A stretch of DNA of 64,000 nucleotides, taken from NCBI RefSeq assembly GCF_001931485.1, contig NZ_MSDV01000034.1, forward strand, positions 1 to 64,000, given 5' to 3'. The position numbers were made by a program, and so were the translations under genes. A model generated the notes under the pieces. The model was not told where the DNA came from, did no database searches, and worked only from the letters and a program-made list of their open reading frames with translations. This stretch comes from Burkholderia sp. SRS-W-2-2016. Lineage in GTDB: Bacteria > Pseudomonadota > Gammaproteobacteria > Burkholderiales > Burkholderiaceae. Every line of letters begins with the position of its first letter. Positions within the stretch are counted from its first letter, which is position 1. This document shows positions 9,074 to 17,162 of the stretch, piece after piece.

Positions 9074-10368
9074 GCGAACTCGACTATCAAAGCGGCTTCG
9101 GCAACAGCTTCGCGAGCGAGGCGCTGCCCGGCGCGCTGCCGGCCGGCCGCAATTCGCCGCAGCGCTGCGCGTACGGGCTGTACGCCGAGCAACTGACCGG
9201 CAGCGCATTTACCGCGCCGCGCGCCGAGAACCGCCGCTCGTGGCTGTACCGGATCCGTCCCGCGGCGATGCATCCGCCGTTCACCCGGATCGACGCGCCG
9301 CGCTTCGTCAGCGACTTCAGTGCGACGCTGACGCCGCCGAACCAGTTGCGCTGGAATCCGCTGCCGGCGCCCGCGAAACCGACCGACTTCATCGACGGAA
9401 TCGTCACGCTGGCCGGCCAGGGCGATCCGAACGCGATGCACGGCGCGGCCGTCCATACGTACGCGGCCAATCGCGACATGGTCGAACGGGTGTTTTACAA
9501 CGCCGACGGCGAGCTGCTGATCGTCCCGCAACAGGGCCGCCAACGCTTCGTCACCGAACTGGGCGTGCTCGAAGTCGAGCCGCAGGAGATCGTCGTGATT
9601 CCGCGCGGCGTGCGCTTTCGGGTCGAGTTGCCGGACGGCGTCGCGCGCGGCTATATCTGCGAGAACTACGGCGCGCCGTTCCGGCTGCCCGATCTCGGTC
9701 CGATCGGCTCGAACGGTCTGGCCAATCCGCGCGACTTCCTGACGCCGGTGGCCGCCTATGAGGACGTCGACGCGCCGCACGAACTCGTCGCGAAGTTCGC
9801 CGGGCATCTGTGGTCGACCCGCATCGGCCATTCGCCGCTCGACGTGGTCGCGTGGCACGGCAACTACGCGCCGTATAAATACGACCTGCGCCGCTTCAAC
9901 ACGATCGGCTCGATCAGCTTCGACCACCCGGACCCGTCGATATTTCTGGTGCTGCACAGCGCATCGGATACGCCCGGGGTCAGCAGCATCGACTTCGTGA
10001 TCTTTCCGCCGCGCATCCTCGCGATGGAGGATACGTTCCGGCCGCCGTGGTTTCACCGCAATGTCGCATCGGAATTCATGGGCCTCGTGCACGGCAGCTA
10101 CGACGCCAAGGCCGACGGCTTCAGCCCCGGCGGCGCCAGCCTGCACAACTGCATGACCGGCCACGGCCCGGATGGCGCGACCTTCGAGAAAGCCAGTCAC
10201 GCGGATACTTCGCAACCCGAAGCGATTCGCGACACGATGGCCTTCATGTTCGAAACCCGCTGCATCTGGCGGCCGACCCAGCAGGCCCTCGACGCGGCCG
10301 AACTGCAGGACGACTACTACCGCTGCTGGCAATCCCTGCGCAAACACTTCGATCCGGGCAAGCGATGA
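9070..10368 (+). CDS. hmgA: Homogentisate 1,2-dioxygenase
   Basis: 432 residues, full length. It opens the ring of homogentisate with O2 to give 4-maleylacetoacetate (tyrosine/phenylacetate catabolism, cytoplasm). The N-terminus YQSGFGNSFASEALPGALP is the family hallmark. The Fe(II) ligands are visible as His329 (PPWFHRN), Glu335 (ASEFMG) and His365 (CMTGHGPD), each six residues before the human enzyme's His335, Glu341 and His371. The stop overlaps the fahA start (ATGA), so the two are translationally coupled. Confidence 0.97.
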   Translation: MSELDYQSGFGNSFASEALPGALPAGRNSPQRCAYGLYAEQLTGSAFTAPRAENRRSWLYRIRPAAMHPPFTRIDAPRFVSDFSATLTPPNQLRWNPLPAPAKPTDFIDGIVTLAGQGDPNAMHGAAVHTYAANRDMVERVFYNADGELLIVPQQGRQRFVTELGVLEVEPQEIVVIPRGVRFRVELPDGVARGYICENYGAPFRLPDLGPIGSNGLANPRDFLTPVAAYEDVDAPHELVAKFAGHLWSTRIGHSPLDVVAWHGNYAPYKYDLRRFNTIGSISFDHPDPSIFLVLHSASDTPGVSSIDFVIFPPRILAMEDTFRPPWFHRNVASEFMGLVHGSYDAKADGFSPGGASLHNCMTGHGPDGATFEKASHADTSQPEAIRDTMAFMFETRCIWRPTQQALDAAELQDDYYRCWQSLRKHFDPGKR

Positions 10369-11651
10369 ACATTCTCGACATCACCCACGACCCGGCGCTG
10401 ACGAGCTGGGTGCGCTCGGCCAACGACCCGGCCACCGAGTTCCCGATCCAGAACCTGCCGTTCGGGCGTTTCCGCTATGACCCGGACAGCGAGTGGCGAA
10501 TCGGCGTCGCGATCGGCGATCAGGTGCTGGACCTGCACGACGCCGGGCTGATCGGGCACAACGACATGAACCTGCTGATGCAGAGCGAGCCGGCCGAGCG
10601 TCACGCGCTGCGCCATGCGATCTCGGCGGGGCTGCGCGAAGGCAGCGCGCAACGCCCGGACTTCGAAGCGGCGCTGGTCGCGCAGTCGGCTGTCGAACTG
10701 GGGCTGCCCTGCGAGGTCGGCGACTACACCGACTTCTACGTCGGCATCCATCACGCGAGCGCGGTCGGCCAGCTGTTTCGCCCGGACAATCCGCTGCTGC
10801 CCAATTACAAGTGGGTGCCGATCGGCTACCACGGCCGCGCGTCGACGTTGCAGGTCAGCGGCAGCGGCTTTCACCGGCCGCTCGGTCAGGTGATGAGCGC
10901 GGCGCGCGAGCGGCCCGAACTGCTGCCCACCGCGCGGCTCGACATCGAACTCGAACTCGGCTTCTTTATCGGCCGGCCCAATGCGCAGGGCGTGCCGGTG
11001 CCGATCGAGCGCGCCGAGGATCACGTGTTCGGCGTCACGCTGTTCAACGACTGGAGCGCGCGCGATGTGCAGAGCTGGGAATATCAGCCGCTCGGCCCGT
11101 TCCTGTCGAAGAACTTCGCGAGCACGGTGTCGCCGTGGATGGTCACGCTCGACGCGCTCGCGCCGTTCCGCCGCCCGTTCGAGCGCCCCGCCGGCGACCC
11201 CGAGCCGCTGCCCTATCTCGACTCGCCGGACAACCGCGCGTACGGCGCGCTCGACATCCAGATGGAAGTGCTGTTGCAGACCGCGCGGATGGCCCAGGCG
11301 GGCCACGCCGGCGACGTGATCAGCCGCTCGAATTTCGCGGACGCCGCGTACTGGAGTCTCGCGCAACTGGTCGCGCATCACACCGTGAACGGCTGCGCGT
11401 TGCGCGCCGGCGACCTGTTCGGCTCCGGCACGTTGTCCGGTCCCACGCGGCAGCAATCGGGCTCGCTGCTGGAGCTGACGGTCGGCGGCCAGCAGCCGCT
11501 CACGCTATCGAACGGCGAGCAACGCAGCTTTCTCGCCGACGGCGACACGATCGTGCTGCGCGCATGGTGCGCGCGCGAGGGCTTGCGGCGAATCGGCTTC
11601 GGCGAATGCCGCGGCACGGTGCTGCCGGTGTTCGGGCGCGCGGCGCCGTAG
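10365..11651 (+). CDS. fahA: Fumarylacetoacetase
   Basis: 428 residues from ATG 10365, which overlaps the hmgA stop by four bases. It hydrolyses 4-fumarylacetoacetate to fumarate and acetoacetate. The sequence shows the family signatures YTDFYVGIHHASAVG (metal and catalytic His region, about residue 121), the LPNYKWVPIGYHGRASTL segment, the metal-binding acidic run DIELELGFFIG, and EDHVFGVTLFNDWSARDVQSWEYQPLGPFLSKNF. The isomerase that would sit between hmgA and fahA in the pathway is not in this operon; a MaiA-type gene is found 28 kb away at 39153-39821. Confidence 0.97.
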   Translation: MNILDITHDPALTSWVRSANDPATEFPIQNLPFGRFRYDPDSEWRIGVAIGDQVLDLHDAGLIGHNDMNLLMQSEPAERHALRHAISAGLREGSAQRPDFEAALVAQSAVELGLPCEVGDYTDFYVGIHHASAVGQLFRPDNPLLPNYKWVPIGYHGRASTLQVSGSGFHRPLGQVMSAARERPELLPTARLDIELELGFFIGRPNAQGVPVPIERAEDHVFGVTLFNDWSARDVQSWEYQPLGPFLSKNFASTVSPWMVTLDALAPFRRPFERPAGDPEPLPYLDSPDNRAYGALDIQMEVLLQTARMAQAGHAGDVISRSNFADAAYWSLAQLVAHHTVNGCALRAGDLFGSGTLSGPTRQQSGSLLELTVGGQQPLTLSNGEQRSFLADGDTIVLRAWCAREGLRRIGFGECRGTVLPVFGRAAP

Positions 11652-11750
11652 TACCACGAGAAAAAACCGGCTTCGGCACGGACCTGGGAGCGCCGCATGA
11701 CATATGCACAGCACAGCGCGGCGGAATCGAACGATAAAAAGGAGACCCCT

Positions 11751-12533
11751 ATGATCAAGGGCAAAGTGGCGATCGTGACCGGCTCGACCAGCGGCATCGG
11801 TCTGGCCGTCGCGCATCAATTGGCGGGCGCCGGTGTCGCCGTCGTGCTCAACGGCCTCAAACATGCTGAGGAGGTCGAAGCGTTGCGCGAATCGCTGGCG
11901 ATGGAATACTGCGTGCCGATCCACTACAGCAGCGCGGACATGAGCGAACCCGAACAGATCGCGCGGATGGTCGCCGACACCGAGCGCCGGCTCGGCAGCG
12001 TCGATATCCTCGTCAACAACGCCGGCATCCAGCACGTCGCGCCGGTCGACGCGTTTCCGGCCAACCGCTGGGAACAGATTCTGGCGGTCAACCTGTCGTC
12101 GAATTTCCATACGATTCGCGCCGCGTTGCCGGGCATGAAGGCGCGCCGCTGGGGGCGTATCATCAACGTCGCGTCGGCGCATGGGCTCGTCGCGTCGCCG
12201 TTCAAGTCGGCCTACGTGGCGGCCAAGCACGGCGTGCTCGGACTCACGAAGACCGTCGCGCTCGAAGTCGCCGAGACGCCGATCACCTGCAACGCGATCT
12301 GTCCGGGCTATGTGAGAACGCCGCTCGTCGAAGGCCAGATTCGCGATCAGGCGAAGGCGCACGACATGAGCGAAGAGCGCGTGGTTCGCGAGGTTATTCT
12401 GCAATCCCAACCGAACCGGCGCTTCGTCGAAGCCGACGAAATCGGCAACGTGGTGCTGTTTCTGTGTTCGCCGGGCGCCGCCTCGATCACCGGCGCCGCG
12501 CTGCCGGTCGAGGGCGGCTGGACCGCCCGTTAG
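11751..12533 (+). CDS. bdhA: 3-hydroxybutyrate dehydrogenase (SDR family)
   Basis: 260 residues from ATG 11751 behind AAAAAGGAGA; an in-frame ATG at 11697 has no good site. It is a short-chain dehydrogenase with the NAD site TGSTSGIG, the NNAG motif, catalytic Ser in NVASAHG and YxxxK as YVAAKHG. The C-terminal region NAICPGYVRTPLVEGQI and GAALPVEGGWTAR are typical of D-3-hydroxybutyrate dehydrogenases, which interconvert acetoacetate and 3-hydroxybutyrate. Placed after fahA, which releases acetoacetate, that substrate makes sense. The next gene starts 12 bp downstream. Confidence 0.9.
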   Translation: MIKGKVAIVTGSTSGIGLAVAHQLAGAGVAVVLNGLKHAEEVEALRESLAMEYCVPIHYSSADMSEPEQIARMVADTERRLGSVDILVNNAGIQHVAPVDAFPANRWEQILAVNLSSNFHTIRAALPGMKARRWGRIINVASAHGLVASPFKSAYVAAKHGVLGLTKTVALEVAETPITCNAICPGYVRTPLVEGQIRDQAKAHDMSEERVVREVILQSQPNRRFVEADEIGNVVLFLCSPGAASITGAALPVEGGWTAR

Positions 12534-12545
12534 AGGGAGCATGCG

Positions 12546-14549
12546 ATGACACGTTCGCTCAGCGACACGGTCGCCCGCCTCGCCGAGGGCTACCGCAGCA
12601 AGATCGTCCTCGCCGCCGATGCGGTGCGCCTGATCCGGCCCGGCGACACGGTCGCGACCGGCGGCTTCGTCGGCATCGGTTTTCCGGAAGCGGTCGCGGC
12701 CGCGCTCGAAGCGCTGTACCTGGACCCGCAGATGCCGCCCGCCGCGAAGCCCGCCGACCTGACGCTGCTGTATGCGGCCGGCCAGGGCGACGGCAAAACG
12801 CTCGGGCTGAATCACTTCGGCCACGCGGGGCTCGTCAAACGCGCGATCGGCGGACACTGGGGACTGGTGCCGCGCCTGCAGAAGCTCGCGCTAGACAACG
12901 AGATCGAAGCGTACAACCTGCCGCAAGGGGTAATCACTCATCTGTTTCGCGACATCGCCGCCGGCAAGCCCGGGCATCTGAGCCGCATCGGTCTGGGCAC
13001 CTTCGTCGACCCGCGCCACGGCGGCGGCAGACTGAACGCGCGCACCACCGAAGAGCTGGTGTCGCTGATCGAAGTGCGCGGACAGGAATATCTGTTCTAC
13101 CCGACCCTGCCGGTCGACGTCGCGCTGGTGCGCGGCACCACCGCCGACCCCGACGGCAACATCACGATGGAGCGCGAGGCGTTGACGCTCGAAATGCTGT
13201 CGATCGCGATGGCCGCGCGCAACAGCGGCGGCCTCGTGATCGTGCAGGTCGAGCGGCTGGCCGCGCGCGGCTCGCTCAATCCGCGCGAGGTGAAGATTCC
13301 CGGCATCCTCGTCGACTGCGTGGTGCTCGCTCGGCCCGAGCAGCACCGGCAGACTTTCGCGACCGCCTACAACCCGGCCTATGCGGGCGAGCTGCGCGTA
13401 CCCGACGACACATCGAAGCCAATGCGCCTCGACGTGCGCAAGGTGATCGCGCGGCGCGCCGCGATGGAGCTGCGCGCGGGCAGCGTCGTCAATCTCGGCA
13501 TCGGCATGCCGGAAGGCGTCGCGGCGGTGGCCGCCGAAGAGCGCATCGCCGACCTGTTCACGCTGACCGCCGAGCCCGGCGTGATCGGCGGCATTCCGGC
13601 CGGCGGGCTCGATTTCGGCGCGGCGGTCAATCCGCAGGCGATCATCGACCAGCCGTACCAGTTCGACTTCTACGACGGCGGCGGGCTCGACGTCGCGGTG
13701 CTCGGCCTCGCCCAGGTCGACGCCGAGGGTAACGTCAACGTGTCGAAGTTCGGGCCGCGCCTCGCCGGCGCCGGCGGCTTCATCAACATCAGCCAGAGCG
13801 CGAAAAAAGTCGTGTACGCAGGCACTTTTCTGAGCGGCGCGTGCGAGATCGCGGTGACGCCCGACGGTCTGTGCATCGAGCGCGACGCGTGCACGTCGAA
13901 GTTCGTCGCCGAGGTCGAACACCGCACCTTCTCGGGATCTCACGCGGCGGCCGAGCACAAGGAGGTGCTGTTCGTCACCGAGCGCTGCGTGCTCGAACTG
14001 CGCGCGGACGGCCTCGTGCTGACCGAGCTCGCGCCGGGCGTCGATCTCGAACGGGACGTGCTCGCGCATATGGCGTTCCGTCCGCGCATCGAAGGGCCGC
14101 GGCCGATGGACCGGCGCCTCTTTCGCGACGAGCCGATGGAGCTGCGCCGCCGCCTCGTCGGCCTGCCGTTCGACGCGCGCTTCGCGTACGACGCCGCGAA
14201 GAACGTGCTGTATCTGAACTTCGAGCGCTTCGAGATCAAGACAGCGCAGACCATCGAGGCGATCCGCCTGAAGGTCGCGGAGATCTGCGAGCCGGTCGTC
14301 GCGCGCGGCCAGCGCGTGCAGGCGATCGTCAACTACGACGGCTTCGAGATCGACCGCGATATGGAGGACCGCTACATAGAGATGGCGCGCGACTGCGTCG
14401 AGCGTTTTTATTCGAGCGTCACGCGCTTCACGACCAGCGCGTTCATGCGCGCGAAGCTCGGCGACGCGTTGGCGCGCCGCAAACTCGCGCCTTATATTTT
14501 CGAGAGCGAAGCGGAAGCGAGAGACAACCTCGCGGCCATGAAGAAATAA
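12546..14549 (+). CDS. Family I acyl-CoA:acetate/3-ketoacid CoA-transferase, fused subunits with C-terminal extension
   Basis: 667 residues. The alpha-like half (residues about 20-270, DTVATGGFVGIGFPEAVAAALE) and beta-like half (about 295-515, GSVVNLGIGMPEGVAAVAAEE) are fused as in YdiF-type enzymes. The catalytic Glu is in the TAEPGVIGGIP segment. It would move CoA from an acyl-CoA to acetoacetate, which suits its place after fahA and bdhA. About 140 further residues (from LFRDEPMELRRRLVGLPF to the end) exceed the roughly 530 of E. coli YdiF; this extension is not a fold I recognise. In other members the preferred acid varies, so the substrate is inferred from context. Confidence 0.85.
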   Translation: MTRSLSDTVARLAEGYRSKIVLAADAVRLIRPGDTVATGGFVGIGFPEAVAAALEALYLDPQMPPAAKPADLTLLYAAGQGDGKTLGLNHFGHAGLVKRAIGGHWGLVPRLQKLALDNEIEAYNLPQGVITHLFRDIAAGKPGHLSRIGLGTFVDPRHGGGRLNARTTEELVSLIEVRGQEYLFYPTLPVDVALVRGTTADPDGNITMEREALTLEMLSIAMAARNSGGLVIVQVERLAARGSLNPREVKIPGILVDCVVLARPEQHRQTFATAYNPAYAGELRVPDDTSKPMRLDVRKVIARRAAMELRAGSVVNLGIGMPEGVAAVAAEERIADLFTLTAEPGVIGGIPAGGLDFGAAVNPQAIIDQPYQFDFYDGGGLDVAVLGLAQVDAEGNVNVSKFGPRLAGAGGFINISQSAKKVVYAGTFLSGACEIAVTPDGLCIERDACTSKFVAEVEHRTFSGSHAAAEHKEVLFVTERCVLELRADGLVLTELAPGVDLERDVLAHMAFRPRIEGPRPMDRRLFRDEPMELRRRLVGLPFDARFAYDAAKNVLYLNFERFEIKTAQTIEAIRLKVAEICEPVVARGQRVQAIVNYDGFEIDRDMEDRYIEMARDCVERFYSSVTRFTTSAFMRAKLGDALARRKLAPYIFESEAEARDNLAAMKK

Positions 14550-14608
14550 ACCGGCAACGGCTCGCCGGGTACAGCAGACCCGAGCGAGACGCACAGGAGA
14601 CACCCGAG

Positions 14609-15967
14609 ATGAACACACCCGCACAGTCCGTCGATATCCGCGAGCTGATCGACGCGAACCCGCTCAGCCGCTTTCAGGTCGGCATTCTGGTGCTGGTCGG
14701 CATGGCCGTCGTGATCGACGGCTTCGACGTCCAGGCAATGGGCTTCGTGGCCCCGGCGATCATTCACGAATGGGGCATCAGCAAGGCCGAACTCGGCAAG
14801 GTATTCGGCGCCGGATTGTTCGGGATGCTGATCGGTTCGCTCGCGCTCAGCGTTCTCGCCGACAAGATCGGCCGGCGGCCGGTGCTGATCGGCGCGACGC
14901 TGTTCTTTTCGATCTGCATGCTGGCCACTGTCTGGACCACCACGATCACGCAGCTGGAGGTGGTGCGCTTCATCACCGGTCTCGGGCTCGGCGGGATCAT
15001 GCCGAACGCGATGGCGCTGGCCGGCGAATACAGCCCGAAGCGCAAGCGCGTAACGCTGATGATGCTGGTGTCGTGCGGCTTCACGCTCGGCGCGGTGCTC
15101 GGCGGCCTGCTGTCCGCGGCGATGATTCCCGCGTTCGGCTGGCGCTCGGTGTTCTACCTCGGCGCCGCGGTCCCGCTGCTGATGGCCGCGCTGATGTACT
15201 GGCTGGTGCCCGAGTCGCTGCAGTTCATGGTGCTCAAGGGCCGCAAGCTCGACACGGTCGCGCAGTCGCTGCGGCGGATCGCGCCGGCCGCGCGGATCGA
15301 TGCGAACACCCGCTATGCGATCACCGAGCAGCGGCACTCGGGCGCGCCGGTCGGCGAGCTGTTCCGCCACGGCCGCGCGCTGGTCACGGTGCTGCTGTGG
15401 GTCGTCAACTTCATGAATCTGCTGAACCTGTACTTCCTGTCGAACTGGCTGCCGACGATCGCCGCCGGCACCGGCATGTCCACGCAGACCGCCGTGCTGG
15501 TCGGCACCACGTTGCAGGTGGGCGGCGTGCTCGGCACCGTGCTGATGGGACCGGTGATCGACCGGGTCGGCTTCTTCAAGATGCTGGTGCCGTCGTTCCT
15601 CGTCGCCGCGGTCACGATCGCGACGATCGGCCAGCCGAACATCGCGCTGCCGCTGCTGTTCGCGGCGGTGCTGGTGACGGGGTTCTGCATCGTCGGCGGT
15701 CAGCCGGCCGTCAATGCGCTGGCCGCGACCTACTATCCGACCACGCTGCGCTCTACCGGAATCGGCTGGAGTCTGGGGATCGGGCGGATCGGCTCGATCG
15801 TCGGGCCGGTGCTGGGCGGCGAACTGATTCGCCGCAACTGGTCGAACGGCGACATCTTTCTGGCGGTGGCGGTGCCGGCTGCGTTATCGGCGCTGCTGCT
15901 GGTCGCGATGGCGATGTGCGGCGGCGCGAAGACCGGGCCGGTCGTTAAGGATGCGCTGTCGCATTGA
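14609..15967 (+). CDS. MFS transporter, aromatic acid:H+ symporter (AAHS) type
   Basis: 452 residues from ATG 14609 behind CAGGAGACA. Twelve membrane segments are apparent. The family motifs are VVIDGFDVQAMGFVAPAI in helix 1, the loop motif DKIGRRPVLIG, and RFITGLGLGGIMPNAMALAGEY. AAHS carriers import aromatic or other carboxylates with protons. As the last gene of the homogentisate/ketone-body run (59 bp after the CoA-transferase), it may import a substrate of that route such as a hydroxyphenylacetate or hydroxybutyrate. Substrate not determinable. Confidence 0.88.
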   Translation: MNTPAQSVDIRELIDANPLSRFQVGILVLVGMAVVIDGFDVQAMGFVAPAIIHEWGISKAELGKVFGAGLFGMLIGSLALSVLADKIGRRPVLIGATLFFSICMLATVWTTTITQLEVVRFITGLGLGGIMPNAMALAGEYSPKRKRVTLMMLVSCGFTLGAVLGGLLSAAMIPAFGWRSVFYLGAAVPLLMAALMYWLVPESLQFMVLKGRKLDTVAQSLRRIAPAARIDANTRYAITEQRHSGAPVGELFRHGRALVTVLLWVVNFMNLLNLYFLSNWLPTIAAGTGMSTQTAVLVGTTLQVGGVLGTVLMGPVIDRVGFFKMLVPSFLVAAVTIATIGQPNIALPLLFAAVLVTGFCIVGGQPAVNALAATYYPTTLRSTGIGWSLGIGRIGSIVGPVLGGELIRRNWSNGDIFLAVAVPAALSALLLVAMAMCGGAKTGPVVKDALSH

Positions 15968-16042
15968 CGGGCGCGTGGCGATCGGGCGGCGCCACGCGGG
16001 ACGAGCGGGCCACGCGGTTCAGAACGAGGTTCAAGGCGCGGT

Positions 16043-16297
16043 TCACGCGTGGCCGGTCACAAACTTTCTGGTCGCGTGATAACCGTGGCGGGTCGCGTCG
16101 GCGACCGCGTGGCCCGCCGATTTAAAGCCGTGGCCGACCGCGTGTGCGCCATCGCGCACCGCATGGCCGGTGTTGCGGCCGGCCGTCTTTACATCGCTTT
16201 TGAACTGATGCGCGCCGCTCGACACGCTCGCGTGAGCGAGCGGGCTGAGCGCGGTCAGCGTGGCGAGGATCAGGGCAATCCGGGTCTTTTTCATCAT
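16043..16297 (-). CDS. Small exported His/Ala-rich protein of unknown function
   Basis: 84 residues, starting at the first of two adjacent ATGs (16297, 16294). Residues 2-22 (MKKTRIALILATLTALSPLAHA) are a standard signal peptide. The mature part contains repeated G-H-A-V motifs (RNTGHAVRDGAHAVGHGFKSAGHAVADATRHGYHATRKF), suggesting an amphipathic or metal-binding periplasmic peptide. Longer readings from 16480 start inside the neighbouring gene and are unlikely. No known family recognised. Confidence 0.6.
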   Translation of the reverse strand: MMKKTRIALILATLTALSPLAHASVSSGAHQFKSDVKTAGRNTGHAVRDGAHAVGHGFKSAGHAVADATRHGYHATRKFVTGHA

Positions 16298-16322
16298 TCC
16301 GATCTCGGCGATATCAGTGATC

Positions 16323-16508
16323 TCAACGGTGCCAGCCGCGGCCGCCGCCGAAGCCGACTCCCACGCCGACATCGACGACCGGCGCCGCGTAGTAACCCGG
16401 CGCATAGCCATAGACGGGCGCCGGCGCGGGCGCATAACCATAAGGCGGGGCGACGATACAGCCCGACAGGGTGGCCGCAAGGGCCAGGACAGATAGAAGT
16501 TTGAGCAT
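16323..16508 (-). CDS. Small Tyr/Pro/Gly-rich lipoprotein
   Basis: 61 residues from ATG 16508, with GGAGA ten bases upstream. The N-terminus MLKLLSVLALAATLSGCIVA is a lipoprotein signal with lipobox LSGC, so Cys17 would be lipidated. The rest is low complexity: PPYGYAPAPAPVYGYAPGYYAAP followed by VGVGVGFGGGRGWHR. Such short YGYAP lipoproteins are common in Burkholderia; the function is unknown. It lies 25 bp upstream of the 84-residue exported protein in the same direction and is probably cotranscribed with it. Confidence 0.7.
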   Translation of the reverse strand: MLKLLSVLALAATLSGCIVAPPYGYAPAPAPVYGYAPGYYAAPVVDVGVGVGFGGGRGWHR

Positions 16509-16793
16509 GTTTGTTCTCCGTGACCCGAATTCTAGAAGGCCCGCATATTCCGATCCGCAACGAAGTGTGTCCGAAAGTAACGGGTGCAACCGCGCGGGCG
16601 CGGCCCCTCGCCTGCGCGCCGTGCGGGCGCGATGCACTACCATCCATGAGTGGGTCGACACCGGCTTGCCGGCAGCGCGTCAACCGGCGCTCCATTTTTT
16701 TCGACCGCCCTGTCCATCGGCACGCGGCCCGCGCGTCATTGAAGTGGCGGACCGATTCAATTGACCCGCCTCAATCCCATGACGGAGGCTCAG

Positions 16794-17162
16794 ATGCAAT
16801 ACCTGTTGATGATCTATTCGGAAGAAACCCGCTGGAACCAGATGACCGATGCCGAACGGCAACAAGGCGTGGCCGCGTATCACGCGTACACCGAGTCGTT
16901 GCAGAAGGCCGGCGCGCTGGTCGGCGCGAACCGGCTGCAACCGTCGGGGACCGCGACCACGGTGCAGCTCGTCGACGGCAAGCCGCAGGTGCTCGACGGG
17001 CCGTTCTCCGATTCGAAGGAGCAGCTCGCCGGCTATTACCTCGTCGACGTGCCGAATCTCGATGCGGCGATCACGTGGGCGTCGCGCTGCCCGGGCGCCG
17101 CGCATGGGCGGATGGAAGTGCGTCCGGTGTGGACCGCGCCGTACGATGCGCGTAACGCCTGA
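16794..17162 (+). CDS. YciI-like DGPF-domain protein
   Basis: 122 residues from ATG 16794, directly behind ACGGAGG. It has the YCII-related fold signature MQYLLMIYSEE at the start and the diagnostic LDGPFSDSKEQLAGYYLVDVPNLDAAITWASRCPGA. DGPF proteins are small cytoplasmic proteins of unclear enzymology whose genes habitually precede ECF42-type sigma factors. Here the stop overlaps the sigma-factor start (TGATG). Confidence 0.88.
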   Translation: MQYLLMIYSEETRWNQMTDAERQQGVAAYHAYTESLQKAGALVGANRLQPSGTATTVQLVDGKPQVLDGPFSDSKEQLAGYYLVDVPNLDAAITWASRCPGAAHGRMEVRPVWTAPYDARNA

